This document shows, in pieces, positions 35,501 to 43,561 of a DNA stretch of 64,000 nucleotides. The notes below the pieces were generated by a model, which was not told where the DNA came from, ran no database searches, and was given only the letters and a program-made list of their open reading frames with translations. Source of the stretch: an uncultured Collinsella sp. (lineage in GTDB: Bacteria > Actinomycetota > Coriobacteriia > Coriobacteriales > Coriobacteriaceae); contig CATYSO010000001.1 of the NCBI GenBank assembly GCA_958412345.1, positions 124,001-188,000 on the forward strand. Reading direction: 5' to 3'. Position 1 is the first letter of the stretch, and every line of letters starts with the position of its first letter. Both the position numbers and the translations under genes were made by a program.

Positions 35501-38500
35501 CCGTGATCGCGAGCGGAGTGACCTTGAGTGTCACCTGGCCTTCGACCACCGCGCCATCAATCGTGACGCGATAGTCGACCGTCACACTGCCGGCGTCCTT
35601 AATGCTGGGCGCAACGCTCGTCCAGCCGCCGTCAGAAGTCTTGTACTCAACGACGGCACCTTCGGGCAGGGCCGAAGCATCGACAGAGTGGTCCTTACCG
35701 TCATATTTGCCTGAGTAACCCTTAACAGCCAGGGCCGGAATCTCTACCGCACCCGACTCCTGGCCGCACACGGAGCACGTCCCGTGCTTGGAGCCGGTCT
35801 CGGTAACCGTCGGCTGTTTGTCGATCGTCCACTCGTACGCATGCTCGGCGTTCATCTTAATTTTGCGGGTCTCCGCATTGCCGGCGGCATCCGTAGCCAC
35901 AATTTCGTGCTCGGCACCGGCATCGCCCTCGGCGGCCTTAGCCGTGAACTTGCCGTTCTTGTCAGCCTTGAGCTCCTTGCCGTTGTCGGTGACCGTCACC
36001 GTCTCGTCACGGTCATCGATCACGTCAAACGAAACGCTCTCGCAATAGGTATTATCCTCCCACAGGTCATAAATGGTGGGAGCATAGGTGTCCACATAGG
36101 TATAAGACTCTTTCTCATACCACTCGTAGCCGCAAACCCTACAGACCTTTTGACGAACGCCATCGGCCTCAGGAGTTGCAGGCGTGATGATCTTGTAATT
36201 CCACCTGCAGCTCTGCCATACCTGAGCCCGATCGCAATACTTGCAGGCCTTATAGTGGCTGCCATCACCCGGTTGCCAAGCTGCATTGTCGGCAACAGCA
36301 TGGGGACCCGGCTCGATCTTGACCTCAGCATCGGCCGACGCATTGTGGTTGTTATCCTCGGCATAGCGGACGTAGTACGTTCCCGACTTCGCAAGACCGG
36401 TCAGCTTATCGTTAGATGTTATCTTCTGGTATTCCTTGCTCAACTCGCGGCGGTATTCCATTTTCTTGGTGACGCCCGAGATGGAGCCATCCTTGCTGCT
36501 GCACGTGGTCCAATTATTACCCACGAGGTCAGCCGGCGCGTCCTGATCGGCCTTGGCAATCCTCACGGTCGCTTGGCCCGTAACGGTCAGGTAGTCGGAA
36601 GCCGTCACACGGTAACGGGTCGTGTACTCGGCCGCATTGCGATAGGTCGGCTTTTCCGTCGTCCAAGCGCCGCCCTCTTCGCAGTACTCAATCTTCATAT
36701 CCGCCGGAACGGGGTCATTCTTAACGTTGACCGTAATGCCGTGCTCTTTGCCGTCATAGGTGCCATCGAAGTCAGTGACCTCGAGGTCAAAGCGCGCAAC
36801 GTCAACAATCTCCCACTTGAGCGTCAGAACACTTGTGGTGCCGCCATCGGTCGTAAAGTTGCCCTTACCGATGACAATGCACTCGTATTGCCCCGGCTCA
36901 GTCTGCTTCAGTCCGGATTCACTTCGAGCGCTGAGCTCGTAATCCTTGCCCTCAACGAGATCGACCCACTCGCCGGCACCGTTCTTGAACTTTGCACTTT
37001 CAACGACAGGCTGATGCTCCTTGCCGTCATAGGCATACTTGCCCGCGCCCTTGCCGCCGTCTTTAAGGATGAACTTGTAGGATTGACCCCTAACCAGGCG
37101 GCGCTGCGAAATCTCGAAGGCCTTCTTGCCCTCGAGCGTCTGACCGGAGGCGGTCTTAAAGCTCGTAACGACATAGTAGTAGCCAGCGTCCGTCGGGGCG
37201 TCCTTGAGCTTGGTGCCGTTTTTATATGCCTCGGCATCCGCCTGAGACTCGCACTGATACCATGCGAATTCTTCGCTGGCCGTCACGCCCATCTGCTCTA
37301 GATTCCACGCGCCGTCCTTATTCAAAGCAATCTTGACCGGGCAACCGTCATAGACAAGCTCGGTGCTCTGAGAGCTCGTCGCCTTAGACATGGAAAGCTT
37401 GTACGTGGCCCTCAGGTATTTTTTGACCTCACCGTTCTCGTCCTTGCCATATTCGCACTCGCTGTTGCGGAACGGGCCCACGCACGATGCGCGAACGCCC
37501 AAACCGTCAGCTTCAACGTTCCACTTATGCTGGTGAATGGTCTCACGGAAGGTAAGGTCACCGTTGAGGTTCACAATCTCGTATTTATCGGAGTTGTCGT
37601 CGTTCTCGGACGAGCCGTCTGGCACAACGCCTTCGATCTCGTTGGATTCGCAGCTGCCAAGGATACGCGACTTTACGCCGTTGCTGTTCGCAGTCTCCTC
37701 AATCGAGATCCAAACATTGTCTCCAAAGCCTCCGCGTACGGAGAAGTCAGACGCGATGTTCAGCGCCGGGACGTTGGCATCGACACTCTTTTTCTTCGGG
37801 ACATACAGGCTCTTGGCGGTTCCCGTAGCTTTATCAGCTTCAGTGTACTTGTCGCCATAATTAGTATCGCCGGCGTGGTTGTTCTTCCAGTAGCTCGCGA
37901 TTTCCGGCGATCCGTTGAGGGTAAGGGTTCCGGCGGCGTACACCACGCACGTATTGCCGCGTGCGCCATAGCGTTCAATCGTGCCACCGTTTATGTTGCA
38001 GCGAGCGCTTCGTGCAACATTAAGGGCATCGACTGTCAAAGTGTTGTCGGCCGAGCTCGAACGCGTGCTGTGGAAGTTGCTCATCGTGCAACCGTTGAGG
38101 TTGACCGTAGCGTTGGTGACGCCCATCACGCCTGCAACGGCGCACTTTCCAGTCTCCTGAACCTGTGCGAACTCAGTGGTCTCTTCGACCGTCGGATATT
38201 TATTATTGGTCTGCCAAATGCCACTGTCGGCATCGGAACCAAACCGGCAGTTCTCGAACGTCGCAGTCAGCCTCGAAGCAACGTCAGAATTCACGCCACC
38301 ACGGGGGTTGCCCACAATTGAAACTGCACCGTTGTAGTCGCCAGACGTATTCCAGAACACGCAGTCAGTAAACGCAGCGTTGAGCTTATTAATATTCCCC
38401 TTGCCGTCATCGGAGAAGCTGCTGCGGAACAGACGGACCGGCACAGCATATTCAAGAATACTGTACGGAGAGACCTCGCCCAAAGAGTTGTGCGACTCAC

Positions 38501-39158
38501 CGGTATAGTTCTTAATCACCAGCTTGTTGAAATCGGCAGACAGCATTCCCTTGGTATTGCCAAGCGAAATCGCAGGCACCTTTTGTTTGGCCCTACTGTC
38601 GTACGAGAGAGTAAAGTTTTGCGAGCCGTCGCCAACTCCCAGACTAACCGAGATATCGCCTGATGCCTTCTTGTAACCACCGCTGTAATAACGGTCGGTC
38701 AAAAAACCGCTTACGGACTGAAATTGCTTCTGGTTTCTATGGAAGCTAACGCACGGATTGTTGACGCCGATGAACTCGATATTGCTACCCTGTTTGATGT
38801 TGAACAGCCATCGAGTTTGTTCAACCCGCCAGTTAGTCTTATCGTTCACGTAGACCGTGCCATCGATGTAGATCCTCACAGGGTTAATTCGAGTCGCGCT
38901 CGGCGCGTCGATGGTGTAACCCAAAGAAGGCGTGACCTCGCCCTCGGCCGTCTTAAGCACATAGCTACCTGGCTCGGTGATTTGGACGGGTTCGTTGTTG
39001 GCCTGCGTAAGCGACAGCACCTCCGCCTTCACCCCGTCGGGCATGACCTGCGTCTCGGCGCTTGCCACCGCCGGCGTTGCCACGAGCGCGCATGCCACGG
39101 TGGCGATGCCCAGCAGACGCGTCAGCACGGCGCGCATCCCCATCTTCTTCTCCCTCAT
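32511..39158 (-). CDS. Giant cell-surface protein with beta-helix region and MBG-type repeats
   Basis: A 2,215-residue exported protein. Residues 1-34 are a signal peptide (LLGIATVACALVATPAVASA). Residues about 100-500 look like a right-handed beta-helix with hydrophobic ladders and Asn/Gly turns. From about 600 on come immunoglobulin-like modules. Two tandem units of about 460 residues (about 1126-1585 and 1586-2045) each contain a CxVCG knuckle, a GYS-YDG segment, an MBG module (AITVSALDAFKTYGDSDPA; AITVTAQDASKTYGDADPV) and a HWHxCxCG knuckle. The C-terminus has a Thr-rich spacer, LPSVGDG, a hydrophobic helix and RRRA, a sortase-like anchor with an unusual LPxVG in place of LPxTG. Adhesin or glycan binding is plausible. 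It is divergent from a LytTR two-component system. Confidence 0.88.
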   Translation of the reverse strand: MREKKMGMRAVLTRLLGIATVACALVATPAVASAETQVMPDGVKAEVLSLTQANNEPVQITEPGSYVLKTAEGEVTPSLGYTIDAPSATRINPVRIYIDGTVYVNDKTNWRVEQTRWLFNIKQGSNIEFIGVNNPCVSFHRNQKQFQSVSGFLTDRYYSGGYKKASGDISVSLGVGDGSQNFTLSYDSRAKQKVPAISLGNTKGMLSADFNKLVIKNYTGESHNSLGEVSPYSILEYAVPVRLFRSSFSDDGKGNINKLNAAFTDCVFWNTSGDYNGAVSIVGNPRGGVNSDVASRLTATFENCRFGSDADSGIWQTNNKYPTVEETTEFAQVQETGKCAVAGVMGVTNATVNLNGCTMSNFHSTRSSSADNTLTVDALNVARSARCNINGGTIERYGARGNTCVVYAAGTLTLNGSPEIASYWKNNHAGDTNYGDKYTEADKATGTAKSLYVPKKKSVDANVPALNIASDFSVRGGFGDNVWISIEETANSNGVKSRILGSCESNEIEGVVPDGSSENDDNSDKYEIVNLNGDLTFRETIHQHKWNVEADGLGVRASCVGPFRNSECEYGKDENGEVKKYLRATYKLSMSKATSSQSTELVYDGCPVKIALNKDGAWNLEQMGVTASEEFAWYQCESQADAEAYKNGTKLKDAPTDAGYYYVVTSFKTASGQTLEGKKAFEISQRRLVRGQSYKFILKDGGKGAGKYAYDGKEHQPVVESAKFKNGAGEWVDLVEGKDYELSARSESGLKQTEPGQYECIVIGKGNFTTDGGTTSVLTLKWEIVDVARFDLEVTDFDGTYDGKEHGITVNVKNDPVPADMKIEYCEEGGAWTTEKPTYRNAAEYTTRYRVTASDYLTVTGQATVRIAKADQDAPADLVGNNWTTCSSKDGSISGVTKKMEYRRELSKEYQKITSNDKLTGLAKSGTYYVRYAEDNNHNASADAEVKIEPGPHAVADNAAWQPGDGSHYKACKYCDRAQVWQSCRWNYKIITPATPEADGVRQKVCRVCGYEWYEKESYTYVDTYAPTIYDLWEDNTYCESVSFDVIDDRDETVTVTDNGKELKADKNGKFTAKAAEGDAGAEHEIVATDAAGNAETRKIKMNAEHAYEWTIDKQPTVTETGSKHGTCSVCGQESGAVEIPALAVKGYSGKYDGKDHSVDASALPEGAVVEYKTSDGGWTSVAPSIKDAGSVTVDYRVTIDGAVVEGQVTLKVTPLAITVSALDAFKTYGDSDPALGSEVTEGKLVEGESLQDITVSREAGETVRKGGYAVTATQSEGANPNYKITFKPGAFTINKRELAVTWDTTTEFTYDGEEHCPQAKLHNVVEGDDVSAYVDGAKVKAGTYTAKITELTGDDAGNYKLPTEGLTCKFSIKKAPQGAPKVQATAETVCGKSDGKITGVDAKMEWRAKGSGEYQGVPEGVTEIADRAVGTYEVRYRADSDHDASSATEVTVNAGGKLVVTLPAKQVGYTITANPDELDWHGSTTLTVSIESGYFTDNDSYAIKVNNAVVAPDARGEFTVQNVESDLVVTVEGVRKHEAVNDEWISDDNTHWHECTCGDKIDKAKHDFKWVVDKAPTATEVGSRHQECTVCGHALPAVEIPAAAIVGYSDEYDGAYHTVDASSLPKGATAQYSTDGKTWSPEAPKIKDVGKVAVAYEVTIDGVKAEGEVTLEVKPRAITVTAQDASKTYGDADPVFTWDVTAGKLVAGETLQGLEVEREDRDDAGNYALKLTQTKGANPNYNITFADGIFTINQRLLTVKWGTNEFTYDGKEHCPEATLGNVIGKDDLGAFVDGSQTEVGTYTATLAELTGKAAGNYVLPAEGLTCEFSIKNAAQDAPKVQAVAETVSGKKDGKITGIDATMEWRAQGAAEYQAVGKDVTELKDLAAGVYELRYQVKTNYDASAATEVTVKAGRKLVVTLPGNQVGYTLTSTATELDWHGSAKLAISIDSAYFTGKDYAVNVNGKAVKLSDDGTYELKDVEGDVNVTVDGVLKHEPDGSGWAHDAKAHWHICRCGEILDKAEHTFEWVVDRPATTEAKGERHQECTVCGEKGKTEDIAILAPTIIEGAGQAITVDTAKDLSFRSNAPIKYFKTVLVDDMEVGADNFVLTSGSTIVTLKTSFVKTLGVGEHKLSVVSTTGTAETTFTIAEAAKPTPTPGPSQTATTTTTTSSKSKKKTGKGTLPSVGDGTYAMAGGVLVAGAAVLLLTYAMRRRA
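33020..35800 (-). repeat. Two tandem coding repeats of about 1.38 kb inside the surface protein
   Basis: The segments at about 34410-35800 and 33020-34410 encode homologous units of about 460 residues. Order of sub-motifs (CxVCG, GYS-YDG, KTYGD-DP, NPNY-ITF, EHCP-A, GLTC-FSIK, HWHxCxCG) is identical and many stretches match. Divergence is moderate, so the duplication is not recent. A third, truncated start of a unit follows at the 3' end. Confidence 0.8.
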
Positions 39159-39403
39159 CGTTCAGCTCCCCTTACCCCTATGCTTTCGCGATGCCCGATA
39201 TCGCTTGGCGCTGGCGGCCGACATGGTCCCTCGCCAGCCGCCAGCTCAAATTGACATATATATCCACCTGGTATTGTGCAACCGCATGTTTTGACACCCT
39301 GCCGCTCGGCGCGAGTTGCGTACCGTGGGGCGCAAATGGAACACACCCCCGCGGGCGGCGCGTACCCGATGTGGCAAAATCGAGGTACTAAGGGGGCCCA
39401 ATT

Positions 39404-40126
39404 ATGCTCAAAATCATCGCCTGCGACGACGACGTCGCCTTTCTAGATAACCTACATCGCATGATCAACCGCTGGTCGGCCGAGACGGGTACGGCGGTCG
39501 ACGTTGCGCTCGTCACGCGCGGCGAAGACCTGCTGGCGCGCCATGCCGCCTCGCGCGCCGATATCATCATGCTCGACATGATCATGCCGCTCGTCAACGG
39601 CATGGACACCGCCCGCGAGCTGCGCCAATCTGATACCGCCGTTCGCCTGGTGTTCCTGACCTCGTCGCCCGAGTTTGCGTTGGAGTCCTACGAGGTTCGC
39701 GCCTTCGACTACCTGCTCAAGCCCGTGACCTACGAGCGCGTGGCGCAACTGCTCGACGAGCTTTCGAGCCTGCGTCCGGCGGCGACCGACGAGCTCGTCA
39801 TCAAGACATCCTTTGGCTATCACGCCCTGCGCCTGTCCGACATCGAATATGCCGAGGCCCGCAACAAACACGTGGTCTTCCACCTGCGCGACGGCCGCGA
39901 TATCGAGGCGCTCGAGCCGTTCCGCAGCATCGAGGACCGACTGGCCCAAAACGCGACCTTCTTTAAGTGCCACCGCAGCTACCAGGTCAATCTGCGCAAT
40001 ATCGACCACTTCAATCGCACGGAAATCGTCATGCGCTCGGGTGCGTGCATACCGCTCGCGCGCAGCTGCAAGCAGGGGTTCCAAGACGCCTACTTTGCGG
40101 TGCGATTCGAGGGCGGGAGACGCTAA
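39404..40126 (+). CDS. LytTR-family response regulator
   Basis: A 240-residue two-component regulator. The receiver domain (1-120) has the acidic pocket CDDD, the phospho-acceptor in DIIMLDMIMP (Asp about 57), and the conserved FDYLLKPV lysine. The LytTR DNA-binding domain (about 135-235) reads KTSFGYHALRLSDIEYAEARNKHVVFHL and FFKCHRSYQVNLRNID. The ATG at 39404 follows TAAGGGGGCC. Its stop codon overlaps the start of the next gene, a GHKL sensor kinase. A TTGACA at 39251 with a TG-TATTGT-like -10 is a possible promoter. LytTR systems of this type often answer peptide signals or control surface functions. Confidence 0.95.
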   Translation: MLKIIACDDDVAFLDNLHRMINRWSAETGTAVDVALVTRGEDLLARHAASRADIIMLDMIMPLVNGMDTARELRQSDTAVRLVFLTSSPEFALESYEVRAFDYLLKPVTYERVAQLLDELSSLRPAATDELVIKTSFGYHALRLSDIEYAEARNKHVVFHLRDGRDIEALEPFRSIEDRLAQNATFFKCHRSYQVNLRNIDHFNRTEIVMRSGACIPLARSCKQGFQDAYFAVRFEGGRR

Positions 40127-41403
40127 TGCTTTCCTCGGCAGAACTGGTGCTCTGGGCAATCCACCACGCGACGACACTGCTTTTTGGCGTCTTTGCCTCG
40201 GCGGCGCTGTGCGGTGTCGAGCTCAACCGCCGCCATGCGCTTGAACTGGTGGGGGTCGGCGCTGTAACCGGAACGGCTTTTGCGATTGCCAACCTCGTCG
40301 GCGGCGAGCTGCTTGCGCGACAGGCCTATCCGCTCGTCGTACACCTGCCACTTATCGTCTACCTGTGCGTGCGCTATCGCCTGAGTCCGCTGCTCGCCAT
40401 CCTAGGCGTTACCAGCGCCTACCTGAGCTGCCAGTTTAGCAACTGGATGGGCATCGCCGCATTCGCCGCCACCGATTCGCAGGTCGCGTACTACGTGGCG
40501 CGCATCATCACCACGCTCGGCGTCTTTGCCGTCTTGTTGCATTGGGCAGGCGACATCGGCCCCCGCCTGGCGATTAAAAGTCCCACCGAGCTGGAGATTC
40601 TGCTCATCCTGCCGCTCGTCTACTACATCTTCGACTACGCCACCAACGTCTATACCACGCTCTTCCACTCGGGCTCGGTGGTAACCGTTGAGTTTTTGGC
40701 GTTCGCCCTCTGTGCCTTCTACCTTATGTTTCTTGCCGTCTACCTACGTGAATACGAGGCAAAGGAAATCGCCGAGCGCGAGCGCTGGATGCTCGCGACC
40801 CGCGACAGCGCTGCCATCAAAGAGCTCGAAGCCTGGCGCCAATCCGGACGCGAGCTCTCGATCCTCCGTCACGACATGCGCCACTACCTGCGCGGTCTAG
40901 CGGCCCTGATCGAAGAGGGCAGCACCGACGAGGCCCTCGCGCGCATTGATGATCTTTGTGAGGCCAACGACCGCACCGCCGTACGCCGCTACTGCGCCAA
41001 CGACACGGTCAACATTGCGCTCTCGTCGCTTTCCGCAGACATCAAAGCGCACGGCATCACCGCCGACCTGCGCGCCGCCGTGCCCGAAACCGTCCACGTG
41101 GGCGATACCGATCTGTTCAGCGTGGTATCGAACGCCCTCGACAATGCCATCGCCGCGGCGAGCGCCGCCCCCGAAGGCAAGCGGTTTGTCGACCTGGACC
41201 TTCGCTACGAAGACGGTCAGCTTCTATTGCTGGTTTCCAACACGTTTGGCCGTGCGCCACACATGGTCGACGGGATGCCCGTGGCTCAGCACACTGGTCA
41301 CGGCTTTGGCACCAAGAGCATTAAGCTTGCCGTCGAGCGCATGAACGGCAACTGCCAGTTCCGCATTAACGGCGACCGGTTTGAGCTGCGCGCCGTGATG
41401 TAG
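40126..41403 (+). CDS. Sensor histidine kinase, AgrC-like (GHKL ATPase)
   Basis: A 425-residue membrane kinase. The first 215 residues form six or seven transmembrane helices, without an extracellular sensor domain. The H-box is SILRHDMRHYLRGL, with the phosphorylated histidine at about 249. The catalytic domain has NALDNAIAAA (N-box) and GHGFGTKSI (G-box). This is the AgrC/natural-product-sensor type. ATG and the TAA of the response regulator gene share one base (40126), so the pair is translationally coupled. The neighbour in the other direction is the giant surface protein, a possible target. Confidence 0.94.
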   Translation: MLSSAELVLWAIHHATTLLFGVFASAALCGVELNRRHALELVGVGAVTGTAFAIANLVGGELLARQAYPLVVHLPLIVYLCVRYRLSPLLAILGVTSAYLSCQFSNWMGIAAFAATDSQVAYYVARIITTLGVFAVLLHWAGDIGPRLAIKSPTELEILLILPLVYYIFDYATNVYTTLFHSGSVVTVEFLAFALCAFYLMFLAVYLREYEAKEIAERERWMLATRDSAAIKELEAWRQSGRELSILRHDMRHYLRGLAALIEEGSTDEALARIDDLCEANDRTAVRRYCANDTVNIALSSLSADIKAHGITADLRAAVPETVHVGDTDLFSVVSNALDNAIAAASAAPEGKRFVDLDLRYEDGQLLLLVSNTFGRAPHMVDGMPVAQHTGHGFGTKSIKLAVERMNGNCQFRINGDRFELRAVM

Positions 41404-41442
41404 AGGTGTGGGAGCGCCGCCACGGCGCCGCCGCCAGCCTCG

Positions 41443-42018
41443 TTACAACGGCGCAACCGCCGGGGTCAGCTGCTTGATGTAGGCCCACATGCGCTGCTTG
41501 GCCGCTTTGTCGGTCAGCGCCGCCTCAAAGCCATCGAGCGCGAGCACGCGGCGGCCCTGCACATGGGCGACCAGGCCGGGCTTGAGCATGGCGGTGTCGA
41601 AGTCATCAATCGCCACGAGCATATCGGCGTAGGTTTCGCGCATGGCATCGGCCGCGCTGTTATCGAGCAGCAGCACCGCCTCGGGATCCAGAGCCTCAAG
41701 CGCCTCGCGGAACAGCTCGCACGGCAGAGTCTCGCCCACCGCGACCGCTCCGTCGCCTGCGCCGGCGACGCTTGCCAGCACGCAAAAATCCTCGGGCGCG
41801 TAGCCGATGGCCCCAAGCGCCTTGCGCAGCGCAGCACCGTCCGGACCGGCAGCCAGCTCGCCGCCCGAACGCTCGGCCTCGTCCAAATCGCCTTTGACCA
41901 GCACGATCGGCGAGCACGCGTTGCCCACGATGCGCACGCCGCGATCTGCGAGCGACGCGAGCTCCTGCTCGGTCGCCTGAGCGATGGCTTCTTTTTTCTG
42001 GCTTTGTGACGTGGGCAT
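41443..42018 (-). CDS. Protein of unknown function, weakly uracil-DNA glycosylase-like
   Basis: A 191-residue soluble protein. The segment IVLVKGDLDEAERSGGELAAG then ALRKALGAIGYAPEDFCVLASV has the spacing and hydrophobic pattern of the family 4/5 uracil-DNA glycosylase fold (active-site strand and the helix after it), but the catalytic and Fe-S cysteine residues of that family are not visible. It may therefore be a degenerate or unrelated relative. The ATG at 42018 has GGAGAGCGC upstream and is preferred to a start ten codons earlier. It converges on the histidine kinase gene and is divergent from trxA. Confidence 0.5.
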   Translation of the reverse strand: MPTSQSQKKEAIAQATEQELASLADRGVRIVGNACSPIVLVKGDLDEAERSGGELAAGPDGAALRKALGAIGYAPEDFCVLASVAGAGDGAVAVGETLPCELFREALEALDPEAVLLLDNSAADAMRETYADMLVAIDDFDTAMLKPGLVAHVQGRRVLALDGFEAALTDKAAKQRMWAYIKQLTPAVAPL

Positions 42019-42154
42019 GCGCTCTCCAATCGTTTGCGTGCCCACCATTATATAAAAGAGCCGCCCGCGAGTGGTTGCTTTACGGGCCGCTGGGTATAAG
42101 CACGGTCGTACTGAGTTTTACGCGGCCGCGCCGCGTCACATTATGGAGGTCACC

Positions 42155-42475
42155 ATGGCTGACATTAAGCAGATTACCCCCGAGAACTTCGACGCTGTAG
42201 TCAACGATAGCCTGCCCGTACTGGTTGATTTTTGGGCCCCGTGGTGCGGCCCGTGCCGTTCGCTCTCGCCCATCGTCGACGAGGTCGCCGACGAGCTGGC
42301 CGGCAAGCTTGCCGTGGCCAAGTGCAACGTCGACGACAACCAGGACCTGGCCATGAAGTTTGGCGTCATGAGCATCCCCACGCTGGTTGTCTTTAAGAAC
42401 GGCGAGGAGGTCGACCGTTCGGTCGGCGCATTACCCAAGGCAAGGCTTCAGGCGCTGCTGGAGAAACATCTGTAA
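42155..42475 (+). CDS. trxA: Thioredoxin
   Basis: A 106-residue thioredoxin, a cytoplasmic dithiol reductant. The active site is DFWAPWCGPCRSLSP, with the cis-proline in SIPTLVVFKNGE. Length and motifs are entirely standard. The ATG at 42155 has GGAGGTCACC upstream. It ends before a clear terminator. No thioredoxin reductase is adjacent. Confidence 0.98.
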   Translation: MADIKQITPENFDAVVNDSLPVLVDFWAPWCGPCRSLSPIVDEVADELAGKLAVAKCNVDDNQDLAMKFGVMSIPTLVVFKNGEEVDRSVGALPKARLQALLEKHL

Positions 42476-42586
42476 TACGCTTGTTACTTGTCTGCCGTCC
42501 ATGAGCGGTTTCGCACCGCTCGCCGGAGCGCCAAACGCAAGGCATGCGACCACGGATAGTATGGTAGACACAAACAGCCCCCAGTG

Positions 42587-42623
42587 AACGGGTGCGGGTC
42601 AGACGGACTCGCACCCGTTTTCT
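42587..42623 (+). terminator. Rho-independent terminator after trxA
   Basis: AACGGGTGCG (42587-42596) pairs with CGCACCCGTT (42610-42619), followed by TTCTT. Confidence 0.85.
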
Positions 42624-42696
42624 TATGCGGCGGCGCCCAAGGTGGGCGTAGTAGAATCTGAACCACTGGATTGCCCCGTACAAAAGGAGATTTCCC

Positions 42697-42945
42697 ATGC
42701 ATGACGTCGGAATGAACATGAGCCAGCTTGCCATGAGCGTCAAGCAGGTCGACGACACCATTGAGCTCGCTCACGAGTGGAGCCATCAGCTGCTGCATGC
42801 GACCGAGAACTTTGACATGGAGCGCATTGGCGCCAAACTCGAGGCCGCCATGTCTGCGCTGCACGAGGCGCACGATGCGCTCGAGGGCTACGAGGAGGCC
42901 ATCGAGGCAGATCACAACTCCGTCGGCTCCGTGAAGCTGGTGTAA
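42697..42945 (+). CDS. Small helical protein co-encoded with NikR
   Basis: An 82-residue protein predicted to be almost entirely helical, rich in Ala, Glu and His (EWSHQLLHATENFD, ALHEAHDALEGYEE). No family was recognised and there is no signal peptide. The start has AAAAGGAGA upstream. Its TAA is separated by one base from the GTG start of nikR, so the two are made together. With seven histidines and two methionines near the N-terminus, metal handling is possible but unproven. Confidence 0.7.
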   Translation: MHDVGMNMSQLAMSVKQVDDTIELAHEWSHQLLHATENFDMERIGAKLEAAMSALHEAHDALEGYEEAIEADHNSVGSVKLV

Positions 42946-42946
42946 C

Positions 42947-43459
42947 GTGGCCGAGCACGAGCACGGCTGCGGGTACGAGCACGAGCATCCGCACGGGGCG
43001 GACGGTGACGCGGGCTGCCACTGTAGTGGTTCCGGCTCCGAGCTGGTCCGCTTTTCGGTTACCGCACCGGACGACCTGCTGCGCCGTTTTGACGAACAGA
43101 TCGCGCGCCGCGGCGACGTGGCCAACCGCTCCGAGGCCGTGCGCGACCTGATTCGCGCCTCGATCGCCAAGGAGCAGATGCGCACGCCCGATGAGCATGT
43201 TATCGGGTCGCTCACCATGATCTACGACCACCATACCGGCGACCTGACGCGCCGTCTGGACGAAGTGCAGCACGACTACACCGACGAGATCGTATCGACC
43301 ATGCACGTGCATCTGGATCACCACAACTGCTTGGAGATTCTGGCGCTCAAGGGTCGCGGCGAACGCGTCTACGAGCTGGCCGACCGTCTGCTGGGCCTGC
43401 GCGGCGTTAAGCACGGCGAGCTCACGTGCGCCGCCACCAAGCAGAGCCTGGGACTGTAG
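42947..43459 (+). CDS. nikR: Nickel-responsive regulator NikR with His/Cys-rich N-terminal extension
   Basis: A 170-residue regulator. The ribbon-helix-helix DNA-binding domain is at about 32-75 (VRFSVTAPDDLLRRFDEQIARRG). The ACT-like nickel domain has the conserved ligands in MHVHLDHHNCLEIL. In the family, nickel-loaded NikR represses nickel uptake and sometimes activates nickel enzymes. Unusually, about 30 residues precede the DNA-binding domain: HEHGCGYEHEHPHG and CHCS, packed with His and Cys. The GTG start follows the previous stop by one base. The next genes are hypF-C-D-E, linking nickel sensing with hydrogenase maturation. Confidence 0.93.
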   Translation: MAEHEHGCGYEHEHPHGADGDAGCHCSGSGSELVRFSVTAPDDLLRRFDEQIARRGDVANRSEAVRDLIRASIAKEQMRTPDEHVIGSLTMIYDHHTGDLTRRLDEVQHDYTDEIVSTMHVHLDHHNCLEILALKGRGERVYELADRLLGLRGVKHGELTCAATKQSLGL

Positions 43460-43467
43460 CGCACCTG

Positions 43468-43538
43468 CCAAAAAGGGACAGGTTTGTTTTGGCAGGTTTA
43501 GAAGTTTTACCTACCAAAATAAACCTGTCCCTTTTTGG
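43468..43538. repeat. 30-bp inverted repeat (family C, copy 1) between nikR and hypF
   Basis: CCAAAAAGGGACAGGTTT with its extension (43468-43497) is inverted at 43509-43538 with two mismatches. Each arm also folds on itself (CCTGCC-AAAA with TTTT-GGCAGG). Related arms occur at 53151-53187 and 56869-56899. It begins about ten bases after the nikR stop codon and ends about 20 bases before hypF, where it could affect read-through between them. Confidence 0.8.
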
Positions 43539-43561
43539 TCGGTTTTGATGAGGGGTGTCGC

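Noticed and set aside
35784..37301. Open frames of several hundred codons opposite the surface protein gene
   Set aside because: The minus-strand protein has a signal peptide, repeats and an anchor; the opposite frames have none of these.
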